The notes below the pieces were generated by a model. The model made no database searches. It was given only the letters and a program-made list of their open reading frames with translations, and had not been told where the DNA came from. A DNA stretch of 64,000 nt from Dastarcus helophoroides (Eukaryota; Arthropoda; Insecta; Coleoptera; Bothrideridae), in NCBI GenBank assembly GCA_028583605.1, contig CM053328.1:30363578-30427577 (forward strand), written 5' to 3'. Positions 35,231-47,034 of the stretch are shown here, piece by piece; the first letter of the stretch is position 1; every line of letters starts with the position of its first letter. The translations under genes and the position numbers were made by a program.

Positions 35231-38200
35231 CATTTTTTTCGATAAAATTCAATTTTCTCTCAAACTTTTAATCTTTTCGTCAAATTTCTATTTAAACTGG
35301 AAATTTTTATATTTAATGCCTAAAATTTCAACTTTAATTTCCTTTCAATTTTCTTTACATTTCGACTTTTATCTTAATATTTTCTTTCCAAAATTTGGAG
35401 CTTAGGATCAACCAGAGATTAAGGTCAACCTTGTGATAAAAAAGTCAAAACTGCAAATTGACTTTTTCTGTTGAAAGTGTAAATTTTTATACCTCGACTT
35501 AGATTTCATACTCCTGATTTTCTTTACAAGTTTCAGTTTTTTTTTTCACATTTCGTTTTTTTTTCTTTCTACAATTTTGAATTTAAACTCGAAATTTTGA
35601 TCTTAAAATTAAAATTTCTTTAAGAAAGTCAAAATTGTAACTTTAAAATCGAAAAAAAAATTCAAGAAAAAGTCGAAATTTGGGACAAGTAGAAATTTAA
35701 AAAAAAACAAATTCAAAAGAAAATTACGATTCACAAAATAATTAAACATTTCAAGAGAAAAATTTTGGCAAAACTCCAATTTTCTAATAAATTAAAATAT
35801 GAAAAAAATTGAAATTTTCAAAAGTCAAAATGTTCAAAAGTACAAATTTTCAAAATAAATTTTATTTCAAAAAAAGTCGAAATTACAAAAGATAAAAATT
35901 TTGAGGAAGAAGTTAATTTTCAAAATAAATGACAATTTTTGAAAAAAGTACATTTTGATGAAGAAACGATTTTTTAAAAAGCCCATATTTTGAGAAAATG
36001 CAGAAATTTTAAAATCGCTTAAATTTTGAAATGTCGACATTTTCCAAGAAAGTCGAAATATTTGAAATCAAAATTTGAATAAGTGGAACTTTTTGAAAGA
36101 GTTGACATTTTCGAAAAAAAAGCGAAATTTCAAAAAGCCTGCAGTTTTAAAGAGTCGCTATTACGTTGAGATTTTTTTCAAAAAAGGTCCAAATTTACAA
36201 AGTCAAAATTTATAGAAAAGCTGAAATTTTTAAAATAAATCAACGTTTTGAAAAAGTCTGCATTTTGGTAAAGAATCGATTTTTCATAAATAAGATAAAA
36301 TTTTTTGAAAGCATCGAAAGGTTGAAATTTTGAAATGACGGCAGTCTTGTTAGATTTTTAAAACAGACGATATTAAAAATTGAAAAATTTGCGCAGAAGT
36401 CAGTTTAAAAGAAGAAGTTCAGAATTTTAAAGCTTTGAAAATATTCGGTATTTTGACAAAGTTTTTAAAATAGGTCAAAATTTGGGTAAACGTAATAATG
36501 TTGAAAAATTGGTAATTTAAAATAAATTGGAAAAAGTGGAAATTTTGAAATGACGAAATTTTCAAAAGAAATAAAAGTTTGTCATAATTTTCTAAAAAGT
36601 TGACATTTTGAAAAAATTCAAAAACGGAAAATTTTTCAAAGTAAGGCGAAAGTTCGGGAAAAACTTTAAATTTTCAACAACAAAAATACTCAAAAAATTT
36701 ATATTTTGAGAATTAAAATTTAATAAAAAGGGTACTTTGGAAAACAAAGTAGACTAAAAAAGTCAAAATTTTGAAGTTACAATTTGTAGAAATTTTAACA
36801 AAAATGAGAATTTGAAGAAATGATGAAAATGTTGAAATGTCGAAATTTTGTAAAAAATTAGTGGAAATATCCAAATTTTCAAAACTTTAAAATTCGCAAA
36901 AATCAAACTTCAAATAGATGGAATTTTGAGAAAAGATCGAAATATTTAAAAGTCCAACTTAAAAAAAAGTCAAACTTTTGAGAAAACAGAAATGTTGAAA
37001 AAGAAATTTAAAATAAATTGAAGTGTCGAAATTTTGAAAAAAAAGAAATTTCAAAAAAGTCATCATTTTCAAAAAGGCTAGATGAAACAAAAATAGAAGA
37101 TTTTTCAAAGTAAGGCAAAGTTTCGAGAAAAAGTCGACATTTAAAAAAATGTTTAAAAAATATACTATTTTTGAGGACTGAAATTCTAACAAAAATGGTA
37201 ATTTGAAAAACGGAATTTTAAAGTTAAAGTTGTTAGAAATAGCTGAATTTTTAACAGAAATGGGTATTTGGAAAAAAATGGAATTTTGAAATGCCGAAGT
37301 TTAAAAAAAATCAATTTTGACTGAAAGTCGAAATTCTCAAATAGTGGAAATTTCAAAATATCTAAATTTTCAAAAAGTGAAAATTCGGAAGAAGTCGAAA
37401 GTTTCCAAAAAGTTAAAATTTTCGAATAAAATTGAAATTTTCAAATAGTCGAAATTTTTAGATAAAATCGAAATTTTCAAAAGAAGTCGTGTATTCTATA
37501 GAAAAAGTATTTTTGAAACAAACTGAAATTCTAATGAAAGTGGTAAATTGAAAAACGGAAACTTTGAAGTGTCGAATTTTTTAAGTCGAAGTTTACGAAA
37601 TTTTAAAGTTAAAGTTTTTTAGAAACAGCCGAAATTTTAAGAAAAAAGGGGAATTTGGAGAAAAGGTGGAAATTTTGAAATGTCAAAATGTAAAAAAAAA
37701 TCAAAAAATTAAAAAAATCAAAATTTTGACCGAAGGTCGAAATTCTCAAATAGTGGAAATTTCACAATATCTAAATTTTCAAGGTTAAAATTCGTAAAAA
37801 GTCGAAATTTTCCAAAAAGTTTTTTGGAAACAGCCGAAATTTTAATAAAAATGAGAATTTGAAGAAAATGTGGAAATTCTGAAATGTCGAAATTTTAAAA
37901 AAAATTTAAAAAATCAAAATTTTGACTGAAAGTCGTAATTCTCAAATAGTGGAAATTTCAAAATAACTAAATTTTCAAAAAGTCAAAATTCACGCAAAAG
38001 TCGAAATTTTCCAAAAAGTTAAGATTTTCCAAAAAGTTAAAATTTACAGATAAATTCCAAATTTTCAGATAAAGTCGAAATTTTCAGATAAAATCGAAAT
38101 TTTTAAAAGAAGTATTCTTTATAAAATGATTTTTAATAACAAACTCAAATTCTAATGAAAATGGCAAATTGAAAAACGAAAACTTGGAATTTTTTAAGTC

Positions 38201-38710
38201 GAAATTTACGAAATAGTCAAAAAATCGAAATTTTAAAGTTAAAGATCAGAAATGTTAAGAAAAATGGGAATTTGGAGAAAAGGTGAAAATTATGAAATGT
38301 CGAAATTCTCAAAAAGTGGAAACTTCAAAATGTCCAAATTTTCAACAAGTCAAAATTCGCAAAAATCGAAATTTTCCAAAAAGTTTAAATTTTCAGATAA
38401 AGTGGAAAATTTCAAAAGAAATCGAATTCATTAGAAGTTAACATAATTTTCAGAAAAAAAGTCCATCTTTTGAAAGAAGTCGAAAATTTTATTAAAAAAT
38501 TAAATTTTTTCTAAAATAACAAAAGAAATAGTCAAAATTTCGAAATAGCCATCATTTTTAGAATATGTCTAATGTAGATTATGGAAGTAAAATTTTCAGA
38601 AAAATCAAAAATTTTGAAAAAGAAAGCTTCCAAAACAAGTCAGAATTTTATGAAAAATTCGAGATTTTCAGAAATCGAATGGAAATTCTGAAAAATTAAA
38701 ATTTTAAGTT
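35230..38710. repeat. Satellite-like array 6, briefly T-rich then A-rich
   Basis: T-rich to about 35.6 kb, then A-rich units such as AAAAAGTCGAAATTTTC. Between 37.19 and 38.3 kb a larger unit of several hundred bases repeats, marked by TTTTAAAGTTAAAG and by CTCAAATAGTGGAAATTTCA (near 37337, 37746 and 37941). The array probably lies in the 5' intron of the TRIM-Cyp-like gene. Confidence 0.8.
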
Positions 38711-38742
38711 TACTGTATGTGGTTGTCTTTTCTTATTTGTTA

Positions 38743-39144
38743 CGGTGCGTTTACACTAGACACTTTATTCCGTATGTTCTCTCTGATGTGTGTCAACTAC
38801 CTAATGGTCCATTTACACTATATATTGACACTTTATTCCGTAAATTTCTCTCTAATACATTAAGTGTCAATCATTCTAAGAGAAGCTATCTGAGACTCTT
38901 AGCTGTGTAAATAACGGTGCGTTTACACTAGACTTTATTTCGTACATTTCTCTCTGACATAAGTGTCAACTATCCTGAGAGAATCTATCTCCTCCCAGCT
39001 GTGTAGTCTCGGATAGCTTCTCTCAGCATAGTTGACACTTATGTACGGAATAAAGTGTCTAATCTGAACGCACCCTAAGAATAGTTGACACTTACCTCAG
39101 AGAGAAATGTACGGAATAAAGTGTCTACTATAAACATACCATTA
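38743..39144. mobile_element. Composite foldback MITE cluster
   Basis: GGTGCGTTTACACTAGAC opens the block at 38744 and again near 38914. CACTTTATTCCGTA and CTCTCTGACATAAGTGTCAA follow. Inverted copies (TTGACACTTATGTACGGAAT, GTCTAATCTGAACGCACCCT) close it near 39076 and again near 39144. At least two nested or tandem copies are implied. Confidence 0.75.
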
Positions 39145-40383
39145 GTTTTGACCAAGATGTGGGAAAATATGGATATCCTTCCTAATTTAATGAGTGGAGT
39201 TGAAGAACGAACGTTTGCGGATGCAGTTTTTAATCCTTTGTCTCGGTTGAAATCTGGAGAAATATGGACACCGTTTTAAGGCTTTATTTTCTGCTAACGA
39301 ATACGAATAACAGCAGCATTTAAGGCGGTGAAAATATCGTACAGATTATGGAACACCGGCTAAGATAGACAAAACAACTGTCGGCAAAATTAATTATCAC
39401 TGTGCAGAAGTTTTATGCTTCAATCGGGAAATGACAGCTCCTCCGGTGTAATCAGCCAGTTTTATGAAAGCAATTTGTTCTCAGCATCGAGCATTTATTA
39501 ATTTATCATGTGATCAACTGATCAAGCCAGACCATATTTCATTTCTCTAAGTGCTCGGAAGGCGTCAAAAATGTTTTAAATTCATTCATAGAAACAGAAA
39601 TACTGATTTACTACTCCGATATAAAGCGCTTTAAAATAGAACTTGTTGAGCGGAATTTTACTTCAAGTTTTAAGTAATAGGTTTCTAAATAAGTCCGTTA
39701 CTTTACCGTTGATGCTAATTTGTCTGTAATTGGTTTTATTGTTAACACTAAAAAATAAATATATCCCGTTACGTCAGAATTTGCCAATTTAACCCTTTCG
39801 CGACGTGCTATTTTCCTATTTTTAAGTATGCCCATAAGGCGGGAAGTTTTCGTGGTTTATAGAATCGTATAGTCTTCGTCGTTATAGCATACATTTACCG
39901 GAAAAGTACGATAATCGGCGTCTCTACAAGAATATTGTACTAAATTAAAAATATAATTCGGAAAATACAGTCTTCGACTACTTGTCACATTTTTTTAACA
40001 CGGGAATATACGGTCTTCCGCACGAAAGGGTTAATACAAAAGAAGAGGGTGGACTAAACCCTATTATTTTTGTAGGTTAGCTAATTCTGTGACCAACGTA
40101 CGTGATGGATCTTATTTATTTGTGTCTTGTTACAACCGCGACTGCGAAATAACTGCAGTGCAACTAAGTGACGGTTTCAAAACATTTAAATGAAATGTGA
40201 AATTAATCTTCAATTCAAATTGTAAGGCGGTAACGTAATATTACTGAAATCCATAATACAGATGCTTACTTTTATGGTTATAGTTCGAGGACCTAAGAGA
40301 GGCCGCTGTCAAAATAACGATCACAGAGGTTTGGCACTCTTATCTTTCCCTATGATTGTTTACATCGTATGAGTAGGTTATTA
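39145..40383. other. Non-array intergenic stretch
   Basis: Balanced AT-rich sequence. The plus-strand ORF that starts in the MITE at 39085 and ends at 39279 has no recognisable motif. I see no gene. Confidence 0.5.
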
Positions 40384-40553
40384 AAGGTGCGTTTAGATTA
40401 GACGCTTTATTCCGTACATTTCTCCCTGACATAAGTTCAGCTATCTTCTTCTAGCTGTGTAGATAAGTCGCGGATAGCTTCTCTCAGGATAGTTGACACT
40501 TATGTCAGAGTGAAATATACGGAGTAAAGTGTCTAATCTAAATGTACCCTTAG
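40384..40553. mobile_element. Single copy of the same foldback MITE
   Basis: Inverted ends are AAGGTGCGTTTAGATTAGAC at the left and, read inverted, AAGGGTACATTTAGATTAGA at the right, with TTA at both outer edges as a possible target duplication. The inner arms GATAGCTTCTCTCAGGATAG and AGTTGACACTTATG match the 38.7 kb cluster. Confidence 0.78.
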
Positions 40554-40589
40554 GCTCTCTGGATATAAATTTGGAATAAAAAGTAGCCT

Positions 40590-40735
40590 CTACTAACTAG
40601 TCCACATCGTAAGGAATGTATACAAATTTTCGTCCCAATTGCTTCAGTAATTGCGTCGTGGAAAGCCCACACATAGACAGACGATCACACTTTCGCATTT
40701 ATTTATTAGTAAGGATAGTTCGCCTTCAATGTCCA
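40590..40735 (+). mobile_element. Possible non-LTR retrotransposon 3' tail
   Basis: CAGTAATTGCGTCGTGG, CCACACATAGACAGACGATC and an AT-rich end resemble the CAGACAGAC-containing tails of RTE-type elements in insects. The layout is like that at 51041-51300. No reverse transcriptase remains. Confidence 0.3.
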
Positions 40736-42879
40736 TTAAAAGCAGTGTTTAGATGTTCAGGAAAATTTGGATTTCTATCGATAACCTTATCGTGGGATGA
40801 TTTTGATTTATTAAAATAATGTTATCATCTTCCTGCCCCCAGATTTCTACATGATTTAAAATGTTTTTGTTAAGGAAGCGTAAGTTGTAATCGAGCCTCA
40901 ATTAGGACGCCGCGGGCGAGATGGGGGCGCACAGACGACATTTTTTCTAAAATGTTCAACAACTAGCATTCGAAATTCCAATTTTTTCTGGAAATTTCAA
41001 TTTTAAAGTTAAAAGTTTAAGTTTAAACTTATAAAGTTATTATTATTATATTTATTTACATGAAAAGTTCTATTTTCTTTAAAAAATTCAGCTTTTCGAA
41101 AAATTTTGTTCTTTTTTGAAAATTTAGACATCAAAGATTCGAGTTTTTGAAAATATCGACTTTCTTGAAATTTTCAAAATTCAGAATTTTCAGAATTTTG
41201 TTAAAAATCTAAACTTTCAAAAATGTTCAAAAAAATTTGGAATTTCTTGAAGGTAAATTTCACTTTTTGAAAAATTCGATTTCTTTCAAGTTTAGCCTTA
41301 ATTTCATTTTTTTATCAAATTAGAATTAGTTAAGTTCTTGAAAATTAAAGATTTTGGCGGTTATTCTTAAAAGTGTAAGAGAAATCGAAACTTGATATTC
41401 AACTTTTGTAATTTAACTTTGTGAAAAATTCGAATTTTTTTAGGTTTGATTTTTTTAAATCTCAACTTTCCTGAAATTTTGAGGAGAATCGAAACATTCA
41501 AAAAAATTTCGATTTTTGTAAATTTGACTCTTTAAAAAATTTGAATTGTATTAATTTTCGATTTTCCTGAAAATTTCAAGAAAGTCTAAATTTCTATTTT
41601 TCTAAAAATTTCGACTTCCTTGAAATTTTCAAGAAAAAAAAGAAATTTTGTTAACAATCTAAACTATCAAAAAAATTTGGAATTTCTTGAAAGTAAATTT
41701 CACTTTTTGGAAAATTCGATTTCTTTCAAGTTTAGACTTACTTGAAATTTTAAAAGAAATCGAAACTTGACATTTAAACTTTTGTAAATTTCACTTTTTC
41801 AAAAATTCGATTTTTTTTTCGATCTCAACTTGAAATTTTGAGAAAAATCGAAACGTTCAAAAAAATGTCGACTTTTGTAATTTCACTTTTTGAAAAATTC
41901 GAATAAAGTCGAAATTTCGATTTTTCTGAAAATTTCGACTTTCTTGAAATTTTGAAGTCTTCTGAAATTTTCAAGAAAGTCGAAACTCCAAACTTTTAAA
42001 AATGTTTAGAATAATTTCAACCTTCTTATAGGTTCGACTTTTGTAAATTTAACTTTTTGAAAAATTCATTCAAGTTTCGACTTTCTTGAAATTTTAAGAG
42101 AAATCGAACCTTAAAAAAATTTTCGACTTTCTTAAAATCCCACTTTATGCAAGTTTGAATTTTTGAGAAATTCGAATTTTTTCAAGACTCTCTTGCAATT
42201 TCAACTTTGGTAAATTTTTGAAAAACTGATTTCGAAATGTCTACTTCTCTTCCAAAACTTGGAGATTTTTCCCAAAATTCCAATTTTACACTTTGCACCT
42301 CCTCATTTTCCAAATTTAAATTTTTATCCATGTTTGTCGGAAATTTTAATTTTTTTACCCACTTTTAATCCCTTCGACAATTTATTTTAAGCTTTTTTTT
42401 CAAATTTTTAAAGTATTCTCTTAATTACAAGCTTGCACTTGCTTTCTTTCCCCTTTGGCTGTTTCTGGAAGTTTCAGAATTATTTTCCGAAAAATTCAAA
42501 AACATCAAAAAAAGGCGCCGTTTTTTTAAAAAACTGAAATTTTGAAAAAACAGAATTTTCAAAATATTTCGAAAATTTCGAAAAATTTGAAAAATGAATG
42601 GATTTTCAAAAGATCGACATTTTCAAAAAAGGCGAAAATTTGAAAAAATATAAATTTTGAGGTAAAAAGTTTAAATTTCATCAGAAATCAATCAGAATTT
42701 TCAGAAAGGTCGAAATTTTTAGACTTTAGAAAATTTTAGATAATTCGCACAATTTTAAAAAGTCGAAGTATTATAAAAGTGCAAAAAAACTAAAAAATAA
42801 AAAATCAAACTTTTCAAAAAAACTCCAAAATTTAATAATGAATGGAGCAATTTTCAAGAAAATTCGAAATATAAAAAAA

Positions 42880-44050
42880 AGTTTCAAAATAATTCGAAAA
42901 TTTTGGAAAAACAAAGATGATAAAAAATTTTGAAAAAAGGTCAAAATTTTCTAAAGAAAGCTTAAATTTTTGAAAAAGGGTCGAAAATTAAAAAAAAAGG
43001 CAAAATTTTAAAATCAAAATTTTGAACAAGACATTTTGAAGAAATTTCGAGCTTCGAGAAAAGTCGAAGCGAAAAAAATTACAATTTTGAAAATAGTCGA
43101 AGATTTATTTAAAAGAATCAAAATTGTTGAAATTTAAAAAAAAATGGGAATTTTCGACAAAATCTGAATTTTCGAAATTACCAAACGGTCTAAATTTTCA
43201 AAAAGGTCGAACCTTTCAAAAAAGTCGAAATTTTAAAAGAGGAAAAGTTGAGAAATCGAAATTTTGACAAAACGTCGAACATTTTTAAAAGCCAAAATTT
43301 TAGAAAAACAAGTCCTAATTCTTAAATAAAATCGTGAAAAAAAAACCTTTCAAAATTCTCAGAAAAACTGTATGCTTAACAACAGAATTTTTTTTATAAA
43401 AAGTCGAATTTTGAACAGAGGCATACATTTTGGTAATAATGTCTACATTTAAAATAAGTAAAAATTTATTTTAAAAAGTAGAAATTTTGAAAAAAGCGGA
43501 AAAAACTAAAAAAAAAGGAAGTCATAATTTTCAAAAAAAACTTCCAAGTTTAATCATAAATGGGCCAATTTTCAAGAAAATTCGAAAATTGTGAAAAAAT
43601 ATGATAACAAATTTTGAAAAAAGGTCGAAATTTTTAAATCAAAATATTCAAAAAAATTAAAATTTTTGAAAAAGGGCCGAAAATTCGAAAGAAAAGTCGA
43701 AATTTTAGGATCACAATTTTGAACAAGACATTTTGAAGAAATGTCGAGCTTTGAAAACAGTCAAAGTGAAAAAAGTTAAAATTTTGAAAAATGTCAAAAA
43801 TTAAAACGAATCGAAATTATCAAGTTGAAATTTTCAAAAGAAAATGCAAATTTTCGAAAAAAATCTGAATTTTCGAAATTACCAAATTTTCAAAACGGTC
43901 TAAATTTTTGAAAAGGTCGAACCTTTTAAAAAAGTCGAATTTTAAAAAAGTAAAATTTTTAAAAAGATGAAAAATAGAAATTTTCAGAAAACGTCGAAAC
44001 ATTTTAAATAGTCAAAATTTTGGGAAAACAAGTCCCAATTCTGAAATAAA
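42880..44050. repeat. Two-copy 698-bp unit in the A-rich half
   Basis: GAACAAGACATTTTGAAGAA occurs at 43024 and 43722. Around both there is matching order: GGGTCGAAAATT, TCTGAATTTTCGAAATTACC, AACAAGTCC and AAATAAAATCGT. Confidence 0.75.
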
Positions 44051-44270
44051 ATCGTCAAAAAAAACCGGCAGGCATTCTCAAATAAATCCAAGTTTAAAAA
44101 CAGATTTTTTTTTATAAAAAGTCGAAATTTTCGAAGTCAAATTTTAAAGAGAAGCATAATTTTTTGTAATGTTTAAATTTTAAATAAGCAACAATCTATT
44201 TTAAAAAGTAGAAATTTTGAAAAAAGCGAAATTATGAAAAAAAGTCGAAATTTTCAAAAAAGAATCTAAA

Positions 44271-44338
44271 TGTGTGTGAATACACATTGATTTTTACGCC
44301 CCCGTAGGGAGGCTGGCGTAACTGGTTAAGAAATTCTG
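44271..44338 (-). mobile_element. hAT-like terminal module closing the 40.9-44.3 kb element
   Basis: On the minus strand CAGAATTTCTTAACCAGTTA leads into CCTCCCTACGGGGGCGTAAA and a TGTG-rich palindrome. It has the same arrangement as the module at 13515-13584. Confidence 0.5.
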
Positions 44339-46119
44339 TTCTTGTGTGAGCGTCCTGTTCATTCTTTTTTTTTTAATTTCTGTTTTTATTTTTGGTCAGA
44401 TCAGTTGATTAACGAAACCAAAAATAGGTGCAATTATTTTCATATTAGTTTCAAGGGCATGGAAATTCAAATAATTATGCGGAACATAATTACATAAAAA
44501 TTTGTTGTTCATAATTTTTCGCTCTGGCTTACACCTTCTGGGCAGATGATAACGTGACCGTCCGTTGACCTATAAAGTCTTAAATCATTTGTTACAATGA
44601 GCAGGGTTGATTTTGCTCTCTTAAAAAACCGAACAACTTTTTTCAACTTTTCTATCTTTACTAAGGCTTCCAAATACATGATTAAAATTAATGACAGAGA
44701 CACCTTGTCCAAACCATCTCTTGAACTTTATAAAGATAATTAATATTGAAACAAAAACATTTAATACGTAGTCAATTGTAATTGTAGCGCAAAATGAATA
44801 CGTATTACAAATATGTACGTACTCCTAGTTATTTTTTCTGGTTCTGCACTAATGTTGCAATAAATATCGATTGATGTTTTCAAGGTAAACTAAAGTTTTA
44901 TAAAGTATGCCCTCTTTTTAAATTATAGTAACGACAAAGTATGCCCCTTTTTAAATTATCGCAACGACGCGTCGGGGAAATTCTAACAAGGCAGAAATGA
45001 AATATTCAAACACTTTGAAGGAAGATCAACCGTGGATAGTTTAAATGAATTTATTTATACCCATAATCGGTTTTTAAGACAGCTCATCAATCAAACGAAA
45101 ATTCAAGTTTATTTTGCAGAATAAGCAGATCAGATCTAATAGAAAAAGTCCTAATACCTCAATTATAATAAAAGCAGTAAAGGCATCAGGCGTTCTCGTT
45201 GCTCCTCGAAACAATATGTCAATAAAACACTTCCAAAGCTTGAAAAAGTATAAAAATAGCAATCTTCTATGAAAATATAGTTTAGAGCATCAAAGACTAA
45301 AATAAATAAACATCTATTTCATGTTTATATAGGTTTTATTGACAAAATTAAGGACTCTTCCTTGATGTTGCGTTGTATGTATTTCTTAATGGGTTTGATC
45401 ATGGGAGAGGATATATTAAGCCAGCGAGATCATAACTTGCATTAAACATCAGTTATTGATCGTTGCGATCAAATCAAGCAAAGTTTGTATATGGAACTTG
45501 TTTAAAGATCACTTCTCGGAAGTTTCCCCAAAGGGGTTTTCACTCAAACTAGCAAAAATTAATGAGACAGAGTTAAAGGTAAACTAGCTTAGGAAAACTT
45601 CTTGTGTGGGGCGACTTGTTATGAGTGGTTTAACTAACCTAATGAGTAGAGCTGTTTACTTTTCATAGACAAAAAAAATAACTGCGGGGACAACTTCCGA
45701 TGCATTCATTGCTTCTTTTAAGTCACATAGGCTCTTATTAACTTAAATTCTCTACCACATTTTTCAACGAAAACCATGTTTTCTTCTTCTTCAGCAAATT
45801 TTATAACACATTTCAACTTTATTTTGGCTCAAAATTTCCTTTTGTCGAACAAATGTGTCAACCAAACAGAAGTTATATCATTTTTGGCGTCTATCGTCAA
45901 GTTGCCTTTTCCATGAAATAAGTGAAATTTCACTTCTTTTTGAAACATGTTTCTATAAATTTCTAGTTTTTATCATTATCGTTTTTATTTGTTTAAACTT
46001 TAGAAACTTCGACTTATTTTCAAAATTTTCTTTTGTCGAACAAATCTGTCAACCAAACAGATGTCATAATATCATTTTTGGCGTCAATCATAAGTTGCCT
46101 CTTGAAGTATTATCTAGAA
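44339..46119. other. Non-array intergenic island
   Basis: No gene recognised. Small tandem duplications are visible: about 45 bp at 44904-44968 (AAAGTATGCCC, TTTTTAAATTAT) and a 191 bp one at 45840-46098. Confidence 0.5.
45840..46098. repeat. Tandem duplication, offset about 191 bp
   Basis: TTTTGTCGAACAAATGTGTC with ATCATTTTTGGCGTCTATCG and AAGTTGCC occurs at about 45840 and again at about 46031 with few changes. Confidence 0.75.
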
Positions 46120-47034
46120 TAGAACCTCCCAACCAGTGCCTCGTTAGAGCGCCGCAAAGAGATCAAAAGGGGGTCTAATGTTTCGGACTCATTTCGACAT
46201 TTTTTTGAAAATTCAAAATATTTCGAAGAGTTCACATTTTGCAAAATTTCTACTTTAATAAAATATGTTCTATTTTTTCGATTTTTTTTTCAAGTTTTGA
46301 ATTTCAAAATTTGGATTTCGTTAATGCATTGCTCTTTCTTCAAAATGTTGGTGTTTTTTTTTAATTTCGGGAATTAAAACTTTTCACAAAATTTTGGTTT
46401 TCTAAGCTTTCAGTTTTTTTTGAAAATTTAAAGTTTTTGAAAGGTTCCAATTTTTTCAAAACTTCGATTTTATTTCAGAATTAGGATCTATTGAATTTTT
46501 TAAAATGTTCGATTTTTTCCTCGAAATTTTGATGTTTTTCAAAATTTTTACTTTTTTAAAATCTTGACTGTTTTAAAGTTTCGAAAATTTCGACTTTTTT
46601 TAAAAATTTCGAAATTTGAGAAATTGTGGATTTGTCGAAAACTTTAATGTTTTTCAAAATTTCGACATTTTGTTAAGTTTCGACCTTTTTTTAATATTTC
46701 GAAATTTCTAAAATGGGGGCTTTTTTGAAAATTGCAATTTTTTTTTAAATCTCAACTCGTCATTTTTAAAATCTCGAGAATTTTTGTAAATACCACACAT
46801 TCCAAAATTTGTTTTTTCTTTAATTTAAAAAATTACCTCTTATTTTTGCAATTTCGATTTTTTCAAATTTTGATATTTGATATTTTGATATCTTGAAAAT
46901 GTGGCCTTTTCCAAATTTTCGACTATTTTTCAAAATTTCGACTTTTTTTGAAAATATTGACCTTTTTTTAAATATTTTAATGTTATGAAAAGTTCGTCAT
47001 TTTTGAAAATTTTTACTTTTAAATTTCTCTTTTT

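Larger units (their letters stand above)
40891..44338. mobile_element. Candidate array-carrying element, T-rich then A-rich
   Basis: The left module near 40891 (CGAGCCTCAATTAGGACGCC, then GGGGGCGCACAGACGAC) opens a T-rich array to about 42.45 kb. An A-rich array follows to 44270. The right module, read inverted, is CAGAATTTCTTAACCAGTTA, then a GC-rich stretch with GGGGGCGTAAA and AATGTGTATTCACACAC. I cannot show a target duplication. Two copies of a roughly 698 bp unit lie in the A-rich half. Confidence 0.5.

Noticed and set aside
40886..44346. Target duplication around the 40.9-44.3 kb element
   Set aside because: The octamer to the right (TTCTTGTG) has no convincing match at the left edge, so I do not claim a complete transposon there.
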